A stretch of DNA of 64,000 nucleotides, taken from contig NZ_JAXOUF010000004.1 in assembly GCF_034424805.1 (NCBI RefSeq), forward strand, positions 62,001 to 126,000. Reading direction: 5' to 3'. Under the pieces are notes generated by a model, which had not been told where the DNA came from, searched no databases, and saw only the letters and a program-made list of their open reading frames with translations. Of the stretch, positions 32,957 to 42,071 are shown in pieces. Position 1 is the stretch's first letter; every line of letters starts with the position of its first letter. Source of the DNA: Labrys sedimenti. GTDB taxonomy: Bacteria > Pseudomonadota > Alphaproteobacteria > Rhizobiales > Labraceae. Both the position numbers and the translations under genes were made by a program.

Positions 32957-33991
32957 GTGTATTTGAAATGGTCCATTCCGAAATCGGTGCTGGTGCTTCT
33001 TGCCATCACCGGTGTTGCTCACGCTGAAGGCGAGCTCAACATCTATAATTGGGGAAACTACACCAACCCCAAGCTCATCAAGAAGTTTGAGGAGCAATAC
33101 AAGGTTAAGGTCACCATCACCGACTATGACTCCAACGATACGGCTCTGGCCAAGGCTCGCCAGGGCGGCTCCGGCTTCGACATCGTCGTGCCCTCGCAGA
33201 CATATCTGCCGATCTGGATCAAGGAGGGACTGCTGCTGGAAACCAATCCTGGCCAGATGGAGAATTTCAAGAACGTCACGCCGGAATGGGCCAATCCCGA
33301 TTTCGACCCCGGCCGCAAATATTCCGTGCCCTGGGCCTGGGGCACGATCGGCGTCGTGGTCAACACCGACACCTACAAGGGCGATATCAACACCTGGGAT
33401 ATCATCTTCAAGACGCCGGACGAGCTGAAGGGCAAGGTCAACGTCGTTCCGGAAATGAAGGACGTCATTACGGCCGCCATCCGCTATGTCGGCGGCGAGC
33501 AATGCACCGGCGACAAGCAGGTATTGAAGAAAGCCCGTGACCTTCTGACGGCTGCCAAGCCGAACTGGATCGCCATGGAATACAATGCCATCGAAAAGAT
33601 GGGGGCAGGCGACTTCAAGGCCTCGCTGACCTGGAATGGCGCGGCCCTGCGCACGCGCCTCGCGCATCCCCAGATCCATTACGGCTATCCCAAGGAAGGC
33701 TTTACCTACTGGTCCGACAATGTAGCGGTGCTGAAGGAGGCCAAGAATGTCGACAACGCCAAATTGTTCCAGAATTTCATCATGGATCCCGAAAACGCCG
33801 CGTTGAACTCGGTCTTCCACCATTATGCGAACGGCATCGCGGGTTCGGAAAAATTCATGCCGGCCGAAATGAGGGACGCTCCGGAGATCGTCGTTCCCGC
33901 GGAAGCCAAGGCGCACGGCACCGTGGCTTTGATGTGCCCGCCGGAGGTCGACGCGCTTTACAAGAAGATCTGGACCGAACTACGCAAATAA
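32957..33991 (+). CDS. Orphan polyamine-type ABC transporter substrate-binding protein
   Basis: 344 aa periplasmic protein. Signal peptide in the first 23 residues (WSIPKSVLVLLAITGVAHA). The mature start LNIYNWGNYTNPKLIKKFEE, and VKVTITDYDSNDTALAKARQ, GGSGFDIVVPS are typical of PotD/PotF-type spermidine/putrescine binding proteins; the later WGTIGVVVNTD and YWSDNVAVLKEAKN also fit. GTG at 32957 is the likely start (GGAGGG upstream); an earlier GTG at 32936 would spoil the signal peptide. No permease or ATPase gene is nearby, so it must work with components encoded elsewhere or act in sensing. Confidence 0.87.
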   Translation: MYLKWSIPKSVLVLLAITGVAHAEGELNIYNWGNYTNPKLIKKFEEQYKVKVTITDYDSNDTALAKARQGGSGFDIVVPSQTYLPIWIKEGLLLETNPGQMENFKNVTPEWANPDFDPGRKYSVPWAWGTIGVVVNTDTYKGDINTWDIIFKTPDELKGKVNVVPEMKDVITAAIRYVGGEQCTGDKQVLKKARDLLTAAKPNWIAMEYNAIEKMGAGDFKASLTWNGAALRTRLAHPQIHYGYPKEGFTYWSDNVAVLKEAKNVDNAKLFQNFIMDPENAALNSVFHHYANGIAGSEKFMPAEMRDAPEIVVPAEAKAHGTVALMCPPEVDALYKKIWTELRK

Positions 33992-34004
33992 GCCGTCCAG
34001 GCGA

Positions 34005-34027
34005 GGGCGGCGACATCGGCGCCGCCC
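34005..34027 (+). terminator. Terminator-like hairpin after the binding-protein gene
   Basis: 8-bp GC stem GGGCGGCG (34005-34012) and CGCCGCCC (34020-34027) with a 7-base loop, 13 bases after the stop at 33991. The following GTTCTC is only weakly T-rich, so termination strength is uncertain. Confidence 0.5.
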
Positions 34028-34149
34028 GTTCTCGAAACTGCGTCCATTACTTCTCAGGCGCGGCACAGATCAAAATGCGATAGGAGCCAGTTGCCCCTGC
34101 GATATCAGTCATCGTACTAATTCACCCTCGCTCTTGCTCGAGGGGTCTC

Positions 34150-34554
34150 ATGCGCCTTCATCCTGCCGTTGCGTATCTTCTTATTACCACGATTCTTGTT
34201 GCGACGAATCTTGGGGGCTGTGCAACTCCGATCCGAACTTCCCCAGGAACGGTAAAAAGTTTGCCTGTTGCCGTCATAAGCAAGGGACTCGGTGGAATTT
34301 TGCATGGATCTGTCCGTATAGAGCAAACCCAAGGCTCCTACTCGGTGAGCAATGGCAGGTTTTCGTGCTCGGGTACATATGCTCTGTCGGGCGTCAGGGA
34401 ACGGATCTATGTTCCGGTTCTTTGCAGCGATGGCCGCAAAGGCTACGCCGCCGTTCACAAGGGGCCAAGTCTAATGAGCGGGTCTGGCTCCTTCACCTTG
34501 AGCGATGGCACCACGGGTGAGTTCGTGTTTGGCAAGGACGCGGGCAAATCCTAG
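34150..34554 (+). CDS. Small lipoprotein of unknown function
   Basis: 134 aa. Signal peptide ends in a lipobox, LVATNLGGC, so Cys24 should be lipidated. The mature part is Gly/Ser-rich with two further cysteines (FSCSGTYALSG; VPVLCSDGRKGYAAV) and repeated beta-type segments (GSGSFTLSDGTTGEFVFG). The plan resembles small outer-membrane lipoproteins of rhizobia, but I know no function. Lone gene flanked by non-coding DNA. The ATG at 34150 lacks a strong ribosome binding site, yet gives a complete lipoprotein signal. Confidence 0.75.
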   Translation: MRLHPAVAYLLITTILVATNLGGCATPIRTSPGTVKSLPVAVISKGLGGILHGSVRIEQTQGSYSVSNGRFSCSGTYALSGVRERIYVPVLCSDGRKGYAAVHKGPSLMSGSGSFTLSDGTTGEFVFGKDAGKS

Positions 34555-35147
34555 ACCTGTATCGCCTCGACGGTGATCGCTTCGCAAGCTGTTACGTGCC
34601 AAGGCCGCGCCTCTGAAAAGGGAACCCGTCCAATGAGGAGGGGCACGACCCTTCCATGGCGACCGTCTGGACTTTATTCGCATAACATATCTTATGGAAC
34701 ATAAACCCATCCCCCCAACCGGCCCAAGGGCCTGATAAACCGGGCTTTTCTCCCTTCCTGCAAGCGTCTCGTTGCCCGATCCAGGCCGGATGATCGCCAG
34801 ATGATCAATGTCAGATCAAATCGGCCGGGATCGATTCACGCCAGGCGTTGGACGCGGTATCGGCGGTTCGCGAGACTATGTGTCGACCCATTGCGCGACC
34901 TCGCTGACCGGCAACGGGCCCCGGATCCTGCAAACCGGGCCGGTTCCAGATTGAAGCCTCAACGATTTGCCGGCGTCCACACGCTCTTTCGGCCGCATCG
35001 GCTGCAGGGAGCGTGCCAAGTGAGCCAGGCTCGCCATAAAGCATCAGCGAATGGATACCTTGCTCGGAATATCGACCCGCACCTAGCATGCGGACTTTAA
35101 TAAATATGATATTTTACAATGTATTACATAATTTTTTTAAAATTCCA
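34555..35147. other. Long gene-free stretch
   Basis: 593 bases between the lipoprotein and IclR genes. A leftward frame at 34811-35089 (92 codons) has no recognisable domain and ordinary composition; it could be a relic. The last 60 bases (35095-35155) are AT-rich and may hold the IclR gene's 3' signals. I see no tRNA-like fold or clear terminator. Confidence 0.5.
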
Positions 35148-35927
35148 CTATAAGCTCAGGGCTTCAGCCATCCGTTGAAGCAGAACGAGTGTGCGCTCGA
35201 CATCGAGTTGCTCCGAGGTCGTTCGGCGGATATGCGGACAAGTGAGCACCGCCAGGGCGTGTCTTTCGGCCGAGAGGATGGGCACGCTGATATCATTGAC
35301 GCCGAAGATCTGCTGGCTTTCGGCGATGCGGCACGCAGCTTTGCGATAGGCAGAAAGCTGCGCCTCGAGCTGTGCATATATTGCCGCCTTCTCGCTCCCT
35401 TTCCACCGGACCAGCAATTCCGCCCTGGCCAGCGGATCCTGAAAAGCCAGCAGAAGCTGGCCCGAACCGGTGGTCAACAGATCGATCGGCGTGCCCACGC
35501 GCACGGTGAAGACCCAGTCCGAGGACGCTGCCGCGTGGGCCACCACCACGGCTTCGTCACGTTCCCGCATGACGAGATGACAGGACTGGCCGGATTCCTC
35601 GGCGAACCGATCCATCAGGGGCAAGGCCCGCGAGGTCAGCCGGCGTATGGGCGGATGATGTTGTGCGAGCACGAATAGCTTCATACTCAGGGCGAAGCGG
35701 TCGCCTTCGGCCGAGCGATAAACATAGCCGCGCGCCACCAGTCGTTCGAGCATGCGGTAGATCTCGCTGGCGCCGCGGCCGAGCTCTTTGACGATTTCCG
35801 CTCGCGTCAATGCGTCGGGGCGGCTGGCCAGCAGCTCCAGGATGTCCAGACCCTTATCCAGCGCCGGTGCCCGGTAGAGAGCCTCCCGGCTTGCGCCCTC
35901 CTCCTGCTCTCTCGGCGGTCTTGGCAA
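35148..35927 (-). CDS. IclR-family transcriptional regulator
   Basis: 259 aa. N-terminal winged helix-turn-helix (LDKGLDILELLASRPDALTR; AEIVKELGRGASEIYRMLER, LVARGYV) followed by the IclR effector domain (SGQSCHLVMRERDEAVVVAH; RVGTPIDLLTTGSGQLLLAF). The best start is a TTG at 35927, with GAGGGA six bases upstream and nothing better downstream. Divergent from the fuconate genes, which it probably controls in response to a sugar acid or keto-acid. Confidence 0.87.
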   Translation of the reverse strand: MPRPPREQEEGASREALYRAPALDKGLDILELLASRPDALTRAEIVKELGRGASEIYRMLERLVARGYVYRSAEGDRFALSMKLFVLAQHHPPIRRLTSRALPLMDRFAEESGQSCHLVMRERDEAVVVAHAAASSDWVFTVRVGTPIDLLTTGSGQLLLAFQDPLARAELLVRWKGSEKAAIYAQLEAQLSAYRKAACRIAESQQIFGVNDISVPILSAERHALAVLTCPHIRRTTSEQLDVERTLVLLQRMAEALSL

Positions 35928-36029
35928 AGCGCTTCCCTCTCTTTTATTGACATATGAATATATTGTTCATATTTGGTCCGTCAACAACAGGCTGCACGCA
36001 GCGACATGAATTCAATGGGAGATCGCCTC

Positions 36030-36779
36030 ATGCGTCTGGACGGCAAACGCATCCTGATCACGGCTGCCGGGCAAGGCATCGGTCGCGCTTCGGCTCTCGC
36101 CTGCGCCGCCGAGGGAGCCCGTGTCATCGCAACAGATCTCAACGAGCAGGCGCTCGCAGCCCTCGCTGCGGCGGATGGCCGTATCGAAACGCGCTCGCTC
36201 GACGTGCTCGATCCCGCCGCGATCGCCGAATTGGGCCGGTCCGTGCCCAGTCTCGAAGGCCTCTTCAACTGCGCCGGCTTCGTCCACAATGGCAGCATCT
36301 CCGAATGCGGCGACGAGGATTGGGACTTCAGCTTCGATCTCAACGTCAAGAGCATGTTCCGCCTGATCAAGGCTCTGCTGCCGGGCCTTCTGCACGGCGC
36401 GGGCGAGACGGGGTCGAGTGCCATTCTCAACATGGCCTCGATGGCCTCCTCGGTGAAGGGCTTCCCAAATCGGCTGGCCTATGGCGCCTCCAAGGCCGCC
36501 GTCATCGGCCTGACCAAGGCCCTCGCCGCCGACCATGTCCGGCAAGGTCTGCGCTGCAATGCCATCTGCCCCGGTACGGTCGACACGCCTTCGCTACGCG
36601 GACGGATCGCAGCCTCTGCCGATCCGATCCAGGCCGAGAAAGACTTCATCGCCCGTCAGCCGATGGGCCGGCTCGCCAATGTCGACGACATCGCGCCGAT
36701 GGTGGTCTTCCTGCTCTCGGATGAATCCCGCTTCGTCACCGGCCAGGCCGTGCTGGTGGATGGCGGCGTGACGATCTGA
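36030..36779 (+). CDS. SDR dehydrogenase, probable 2-keto-3-deoxy-L-fuconate dehydrogenase
   Basis: 249 aa classical short-chain dehydrogenase. NAD-binding motif TAAGQGIGRASALACAAEGA, Asp in VIATDLNE favouring NAD+, NCAGF, catalytic Ser in LNMASMASSVKG and YGASKAAVIG (Tyr-x3-Lys). The AAGQGIG form is seen both in bacterial 2-keto-3-deoxy-L-fuconate dehydrogenases and in DHRS6-type enzymes; the fuconate dehydratase next door favours the former, which oxidises KDF to 2,4-diketo-3-deoxy-L-fuconate. ATG at 36030 chosen for GGGAG upstream and fit to the family N-terminus. Divergent from the IclR gene. Confidence 0.82.
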   Translation: MRLDGKRILITAAGQGIGRASALACAAEGARVIATDLNEQALAALAAADGRIETRSLDVLDPAAIAELGRSVPSLEGLFNCAGFVHNGSISECGDEDWDFSFDLNVKSMFRLIKALLPGLLHGAGETGSSAILNMASMASSVKGFPNRLAYGASKAAVIGLTKALAADHVRQGLRCNAICPGTVDTPSLRGRIAASADPIQAEKDFIARQPMGRLANVDDIAPMVVFLLSDESRFVTGQAVLVDGGVTI

Positions 36780-36839
36780 GCGAAATCGACGACAGTCGAG
36801 ACCTGCAGTAGCGACCATCATCCGACCGGAGGACACGCA

Positions 36840-38117
36840 ATGACCGAGATCGTCGACATCGAAGTGATCGACCTGCGCTTCCCGACCTCCCAGCAGCTCG
36901 ACGGGTCGGATGCGATGAATCCCGATCCCGATTATTCGGCTGCCTATGTCATCCTGAAGACCGACCGGCCAGGCCTCGAAGGGCACGGGCTGACCTTCAC
37001 CATCGGCCGCGGCAATGAGATCTGCTGCGCCGCGATCAACGCCATGCGCCATCTGGTCGTCGGGTTGTCCCTGGAAGGCGTCCGCGCGGATCTCGGCGCC
37101 TTCTGGCGGCATGTCACCTCGGACAGCCAGCTGCGCTGGATCGGACCGGACAAGGGCGCCATTCACCTGGCCACGGGCGCGGTGGTCAATGCGGTCTGGG
37201 ATCTGATTGCCAAGATGGCCGGCAAGCCGGTCTGGCGCCTGGTCGCCGACATGTCGCCCGAGGAATTCGTGCGCGCCATCGATTTTCGCTACCTGACCGA
37301 CTGCATCACCCCGGACGAGGCTCTCGCCTTGCTGCGCGACAAGGAAGCCGGGAAGGCCGAGCGCATCGCCGTCCTCGAGCGCGAAGGCTACCCCTGCTAC
37401 ACCACCTCGGCCGGCTGGCTTGGCTATGACGACGACAAGCTGCGGCGGCTGTGCCAGGAAGCCGTCGATGCCGGCTTCAATCACGTCAAGCTCAAGGTCG
37501 GCCGTGACATCGAGCATGACATCAGCCGCCTGCGCATCGCCCGCGAGGTGATTGGTCCCGATCGCCAGCTGATGATCGACGCCAACCAGGTCTGGGAAGT
37601 CGACCAGGCAATAGACAGCGTGCGGCAGCTCGCCTTCGCCAGGCCCTGGTTCATCGAGGAACCGACCAGCCCTGATGACGTCGAGGGCCACCGCAAGATC
37701 CGGAAGGGCGTAGCACCCGTCAAGGTCGCCACCGGCGAGATGTGCCAGAATCGCATTTTGTTCAAGCAGTTCATCATGCGCGGCGCCATCGACGTGGTAC
37801 AGATCGACGCCTGCCGCCTGGGCGGGGTCAACGAGATCCTGGCGATCCTGCTGATGGCCGCCAAGTACGATCTCCCCGTTTGCCCGCACGCCGGCGGCGT
37901 CGGCCTGTGCGAATATGTCCAGCACCTGTCGATGATCGATTTCGTCTGCGTGTCGGGCACGCGCGAAGGCCGGGTGATCGAATATGTCGACCATCTGCAT
38001 GAGCATTTCAAGGCGCCTTGCGTCGTCCGCAACGCCGCCTATATGCCCCCCCTCGCCGCGGGCTTTTCGATCGAGATGAAACCGGCATCCCTGCAGCACT
38101 ATCGCTTTGCCGGCTGA
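36840..38117 (+). CDS. L-fuconate dehydratase
   Basis: 425 aa enolase-superfamily enzyme that dehydrates L-fuconate to 2-keto-3-deoxy-L-fuconate. Length and N-terminus (DIEVIDLRFPTSQQLDGSDA, MNPDPDYSAAYV) match the fuconate dehydratase family. Catalytic and Mg-binding residues: Lys217 and Lys219 in VKLKVGRD, Asp247 in MIDANQ, Glu273 in FIEEP, Glu300 in VATGEM and His349 in CPHAGGVG. Preceded by GGAGG; 60 bases downstream of the dehydrogenase and probably co-transcribed. Confidence 0.92.
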   Translation: MTEIVDIEVIDLRFPTSQQLDGSDAMNPDPDYSAAYVILKTDRPGLEGHGLTFTIGRGNEICCAAINAMRHLVVGLSLEGVRADLGAFWRHVTSDSQLRWIGPDKGAIHLATGAVVNAVWDLIAKMAGKPVWRLVADMSPEEFVRAIDFRYLTDCITPDEALALLRDKEAGKAERIAVLEREGYPCYTTSAGWLGYDDDKLRRLCQEAVDAGFNHVKLKVGRDIEHDISRLRIAREVIGPDRQLMIDANQVWEVDQAIDSVRQLAFARPWFIEEPTSPDDVEGHRKIRKGVAPVKVATGEMCQNRILFKQFIMRGAIDVVQIDACRLGGVNEILAILLMAAKYDLPVCPHAGGVGLCEYVQHLSMIDFVCVSGTREGRVIEYVDHLHEHFKAPCVVRNAAYMPPLAAGFSIEMKPASLQHYRFAG

Positions 38118-38177
38118 CGCAGTAGCGGCTGGCTCCACGAGCCTATTTGGCCAAGAGCTCAGCCGCCGATCAAGCCC

Positions 38178-39230
38178 TCAGGCAGGAGTTGGCACGCCCC
38201 TGTTGCGCGCCGTGCTCTCGCGCGCGACCAGTTCATAACCCAGATCGATCAGCCGCGGTTCGACATGCTTTCCACCGATCCTGTCAATCAGCATTCTCAT
38301 GGCCTTTCTGCCCATCTCTTCACGATGGGTCCTGACACTGGTGAGGCCGGGATTGGCCACCGCCATGATTTCCAGGTCGTTGAAGCCGCAAATGCCGAAT
38401 TGCTGAGGGACAGCAAGGCGGCGGCGCTGGGCCTCGAAGAGAACGCCGACCGCAAGGTCGTCATTGTTGCAGAACACGGCGTCGGCGTCGGGCGCGCGCG
38501 CCAGCAATTCGGACATCAACTCGCAGCCCAGCGACACGGTGGAGGCCCGGGGCGTCGTGACGATGAGCTTTTCATCGAACATATCGGCCTCGTCCAGCGC
38601 CTGGACAAAGCCCTGGAGGCGCCTCTGCGTGCGCGGGTCCATACGCGCGCCCAGAAAAGCGATCCGCCGATAGCCGCGCTCGACCAGATGCCTCGTGGCA
38701 GCGAATGCGGCGCGATGATGCGAAAAGCCGACCATCATATCAAGGGGATCATGGCCGACCTCCATGATCTGGACGATCGGGCAGTCGGCCTGCAGGAGCT
38801 GGGTACGGGCTGCTTCCGATTGATCGATGCCTGCCACGACCAGGCCCGCCGGACGCTGACTGAGGAAGACGCGCAGCAACCTCTCCTCCTCGATCAGGGA
38901 ATAGCGCGTATTGCCCAGCTGCACTCGAAAGGTGGTGGTCTCTGCCTCGGCATAGATCCCACGCATCACGTCCGCGAACACATTGTTGGTCACCGAAGGA
39001 ATGAGCACGCCTATGACGTTTGTCCGGGCCGAGGCAAGCGCGCTTGCCGCGGGATCGGGCACATATCCGATATCGTCGACGATTTGCTGGATGCGTTGCC
39101 TGAGCTCATGAGAAACGGATTGCGGATTGCGGAGAGCACGCGACACCGTGATAGCGCTAACTCCCGCGACCTCGGCAATCTCGACCAATGTTATGCGTTT
39201 CTTGCCTAGACGTTTCTTAGGTTTTTTCAT
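38178..39230 (-). CDS. LacI-family transcriptional regulator (GntR-like)
   Basis: 350 aa. N-terminal LacI helix-turn-helix and hinge: TLVEIAEVAGVSAITVSRAL, RNPQSVSHELRQRIQQIVDD, IGYVPDPAASALAS, then a sugar-binding-protein-like sensor domain. The sequence is of the GntR (gluconate) subtype by general look. Three in-frame ATGs (39230, 39257, 39290) are possible; none has a good ribosome binding site and I take the one nearest the DNA-binding domain. It is convergent with the fuconate dehydratase gene and divergent from the MFS gene, which is its likely target. Confidence 0.87.
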   Translation of the reverse strand: MKKPKKRLGKKRITLVEIAEVAGVSAITVSRALRNPQSVSHELRQRIQQIVDDIGYVPDPAASALASARTNVIGVLIPSVTNNVFADVMRGIYAEAETTTFRVQLGNTRYSLIEEERLLRVFLSQRPAGLVVAGIDQSEAARTQLLQADCPIVQIMEVGHDPLDMMVGFSHHRAAFAATRHLVERGYRRIAFLGARMDPRTQRRLQGFVQALDEADMFDEKLIVTTPRASTVSLGCELMSELLARAPDADAVFCNNDDLAVGVLFEAQRRRLAVPQQFGICGFNDLEIMAVANPGLTSVRTHREEMGRKAMRMLIDRIGGKHVEPRLIDLGYELVARESTARNRGVPTPA

Positions 39231-39596
39231 ATTGAGGGCCCTGATGGCGTTTCCCATCATAAAGATAGAACTTGCAAAATGATTGCGCAATCATTAAAGG
39301 TTTCGACCAAAGTTGGGACGGGAGGAAAATGTGGCAAAGCCGGCATATGCGCTGGTCACGGGCCTCGTCGGTGCCGGTCGGCGGTTTGTGTGCTCCGTGA
39401 AGCGTGATCATCTTTCAATACTCGCCTAGACATCCCCGCCTTCTCCAGGGAGGCCGGTGGATCGTGCTTGATTTCGTCTCCAGGACTTGGGTCCGGCTCG
39501 CTGTCTATGCGAACCGCCCTCGGAATGAATTGCGGCCACTCAGAAAGGTCGTGACGAACGCCACCAACAAACGCTCACGGGAGGAGGACCCCGATC
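39231..39596. promoter_or_regulatory. Divergent lacI/MFS control region
   Basis: 366 bases between the LacI gene (leftward) and the MFS gene (rightward). It has to contain both promoters and probably the LacI operator. A TTGCAAAATGATTGCGCAATCATT segment at about 39272-39295 contains the dyad AATGATTGCGCAATCATT, a perfect palindrome typical of LacI-family operators. Confidence 0.5.
39278..39295. promoter_or_regulatory. Candidate LacI-family operator palindrome
   Basis: AATGATTGCGCAATCATT is an 18-base perfect palindrome with a central CG, the hallmark of LacI/GntR-family operators. It lies upstream of the LacI gene start (39230) and about 300 bp upstream of the MFS gene, consistent with autoregulation. 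If the ATG at 39290 were the true LacI start it would fall within the coding region, which further favours the 39230 start. Confidence 0.55.
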
Positions 39597-40946
39597 ATGC
39601 ATACGACACCCGCCAGCTCGCCTGCCCGGGCCGGTAGCCAGAAGGCACCTCCTGGTGCCTCTCGGACCCGCTATATCATCCTGGCCCTGTGTTTCGCCGG
39701 CCTGGTCATCAACTATCTCGACCGCGCGAATATGAGCGTGGCGCTGCCCTATATCGATGCCGATCTTGGCCTCAATCTCACCAACACCGAGAAGGGCCTC
39801 ATCCTCGGCGCCTTCTTCTGGGCCTATGACGGCATGATGCTGATCGCCGGCTGGTTCACCGACAAGGTGGGCTCGCGCCGGGCCTTCACCATCGCGGCAA
39901 TCTGGTGGTCGATCTTCACGGCGCTCACTCCCCTCGCCCGCGGCTTCTGGGGGTTCTTCGGCTTCCGCTTCATGCTGGGTGCCGGCGAGGCGCCGGCCTA
40001 TCCGGCAGCCACCAAGGCAGCCTCGCGCTGGTTCCCCGTGGGCGAGCGCGCCTTGTCCACCGCCGTGATCGATTCAGGTTCTCGGGTCGGTACCGTGCTT
40101 TCGCTGCCCATCGTCACAAGCCTCCTCCTGGTGGCTACCTGGCATTATTCCTTCGTGATCCTTGGCGCGTTGGGCATCGTCTGGGCGCTCGTCTGGTACT
40201 GGTACTATCGCGATCCGGTCGACCATAGCGGTGCCAACGACCTGGAGCGCCAATATATCGCCGAGAATGGCGGGCGCACCGAAGCCAATGATGACAGCGA
40301 GGCCACCAAGATCCGTTGGTCGCAGCTGTTCGGCTACCGCACGGTCTGGGGCATGATGCTGGGCTTTTTCTGCCTCAACTTCGTGATCTACTTCTTCCTG
40401 ACCTGGTTTCCCGACTATCTGAAGAATGCCCGCGGCCTCAATCTGAAGGAGCTTGGCACTCTCGGCATGTTGCCCGGCCTTGCCGCGGTGGTGACCGCCT
40501 GGATTGCCGGCGCCTATGCCGATAGCCTGATCCGTCGTGGAGCCAACGTCACCAAGGTGCGCAAAGTCGTGATGGTCGGCGGCCTGCTGGGCGGGGCTGC
40601 CATCCTGCCCGCCGCCTTCGCTTCTTCCATCTATCTGGCGCTGTTCTTCCTGGCGATCTCGTATTCCAGCCTGGCGATTGCGGCGACGGGAATCTGGTCG
40701 CTACCCGCCGACGTGGCGCCCAGTTCGCGCCATGTCGCCTCGATCGGCGGCATCCAGAACTTCGCCTCCAACATTGCCGGCATCATCAGCCCCTTCATGT
40801 TCGGCTTCCTGCTCGACATGTTCCACGGTGACTACACGCCGGCTTTTGCCCTGGCCGCCGGCTTTGCTGTGCTGGGCGCTTTCTCCTATGCCTTCATCGT
40901 CGGCAAGGCCGAGCCGCTCCCCCTGCCCGCTGGCACGGAGCGCTGA
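39597..40946 (+). CDS. MFS acid-sugar transporter (ACS family, hexuronate/glucarate type)
   Basis: 449 aa with about 12 hydrophobic segments. The start RYIILALCFAGLVINYLDRA, NMSVALPYI and the motif FFWAYDGMMLIAGWFTDKVG, SRRAF are typical of the anion:cation symporter family that moves hexuronates, glucarate and related acids with protons. RFMLGAGEAPAYPAATKAAS is the conserved TM4-5 signature. GGAGGAGG precedes the ATG. Next to fuconate genes and LacI, it may import fuconate or a similar sugar acid. A strong terminator follows. Confidence 0.88.
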   Translation: MHTTPASSPARAGSQKAPPGASRTRYIILALCFAGLVINYLDRANMSVALPYIDADLGLNLTNTEKGLILGAFFWAYDGMMLIAGWFTDKVGSRRAFTIAAIWWSIFTALTPLARGFWGFFGFRFMLGAGEAPAYPAATKAASRWFPVGERALSTAVIDSGSRVGTVLSLPIVTSLLLVATWHYSFVILGALGIVWALVWYWYYRDPVDHSGANDLERQYIAENGGRTEANDDSEATKIRWSQLFGYRTVWGMMLGFFCLNFVIYFFLTWFPDYLKNARGLNLKELGTLGMLPGLAAVVTAWIAGAYADSLIRRGANVTKVRKVVMVGGLLGGAAILPAAFASSIYLALFFLAISYSSLAIAATGIWSLPADVAPSSRHVASIGGIQNFASNIAGIISPFMFGFLLDMFHGDYTPAFALAAGFAVLGAFSYAFIVGKAEPLPLPAGTER

Positions 40947-40979
40947 CCGGCGGACTTGCCGGCAATTGACGTCGGGCAG

Positions 40980-41017
40980 CCGCCGCACATCTTCGGATGG
41001 TGCGGCGGTTTCTCTTT
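40980..41017 (+). terminator. Rho-independent terminator with TTCG tetraloop
   Basis: Stem CCGCCGCACATC (40980-40991), loop TTCG, and GATGGTGCGGCGG (40996-41008) with one bulged G, followed by TTTCTCTTT. It lies 34 bases after the MFS stop and ends that transcript. Confidence 0.85.
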
Positions 41018-41341
41018 GCCCTTTCACTGCCAGATTGCCAGAAAGCTTCCGGTCGACTACGCACGTCATCGACAAGCGTTGGGGCGCCGAGGTTCGATTT
41101 TGCCTAAGTAAATACCGGTCTCTTCCTTTCCATCCCATCCACTTGGGTAGCCAGCCGGCAGCCCGGCGGATGATCATGCTCACTGGGTGGTGGTCCGAGA
41201 CCGGTCTGGCTTGTCCGAATGTGCCCTGTGCACTGACCGCTGCCCCAACTCCTTTCCCAGCAGACATTGCCATGCCGCGCCCGTTCACGGGCCGCTCCGA
41301 TCGCCATCTCGGTGAGCTTCCTCACGGAAGACCGAGACGGT
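41018..41341. other. Gene-free stretch
   Basis: About 320 bases between the terminator and the DUF1062 gene. Overlapping short frames exist in several directions without supporting signals. Nothing else stands out. Confidence 0.45.
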
Positions 41342-41977
41342 ATGTGCAATCTTCTCAAGGTCCGCTGGACCATCACGCCCCAAACCCCTCCGCGACCCTG
41401 GCTGGTCTGCGCCGGATGCGGCATCGCCCGCCCGTTCCGTAGCAGCGGCAAGGCAAGGCTCAACGCCAATGGCCGCCGGCTCGATGCCTGGCTCATCTAT
41501 AAATGTACGGTTTGCGACAAGACCTGGAACCGACCGCTGTTCGAGCGTCGGCCGGTACTGGACATCCCACCGGACGTTCTCGCCGCCTTGCAGGCAAACG
41601 AACCGGCCTGGATCCGTCGCCAGGCCTTCGATCTCGCAGCCTTGCGATCGCATGCCTTCCATGTCGAGGAATCGACCGAGATCGACATCGACAGGCAGGT
41701 GCTCGAGCGGGCCGATGACTGGTCGATCCTGCTTGTGGAACTCGTCGTCGATCTCCCGGTCGGGATCCGCCTCGATCGACTGTTGGCACGTGAACTCAAT
41801 CTGTCACGAACACGGCTGCAATCGAACCACCGCCAAGGCCGACTTCGTCTGGACCACAGCCATCCCGAGGCGTTGCGCAGGCGGGTGACGGACGGGACCT
41901 GCGTCAGGCTCGATCTTGGAGGGGAGACGAACCGTGCCATGATCGGCAACGCCGCCGCAGGTGGATCAGGGCCCTGA
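41342..41977 (+). CDS. DUF1062 domain protein
   Basis: 211 aa. Two CxxC pairs typical of DUF1062 lie near the N-terminus: WLVCAGCGIARPF and YKCTVCDKTWNRP, which together could hold a zinc ion. RLDRLLARELNLSRTRLQSN near residue 150-175 reads like a small S4-like or helix-turn-helix segment. No biochemical role is known for the family. Start at ATG 41342, where the conserved LKVRWTITP begins; the longer upstream frame is not family-like. Alone on its strand. Confidence 0.8.
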   Translation: MCNLLKVRWTITPQTPPRPWLVCAGCGIARPFRSSGKARLNANGRRLDAWLIYKCTVCDKTWNRPLFERRPVLDIPPDVLAALQANEPAWIRRQAFDLAALRSHAFHVEESTEIDIDRQVLERADDWSILLVELVVDLPVGIRLDRLLARELNLSRTRLQSNHRQGRLRLDHSHPEALRRRVTDGTCVRLDLGGETNRAMIGNAAAGGSGP

Positions 41978-42071
41978 AGGATCCCCTGCTCACCGCCTGC
42001 CGGGAGCCTTGAACGGGCGCCGCGATAAGGTCCCGCGCCAGGAAGAGATGGCGCGGGGTACCGCAGTTGGA

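Noticed and set aside
34811..35089. 92-codon leftward frame before the IclR gene
   Set aside because: No start signal and no recognisable domain; left as non-coding.
36594..38138. 514-codon minus-strand frame opposite L-fuconate dehydratase
   Set aside because: Enolase-superfamily residues are all in the + frame; the antisense frame is a shadow.
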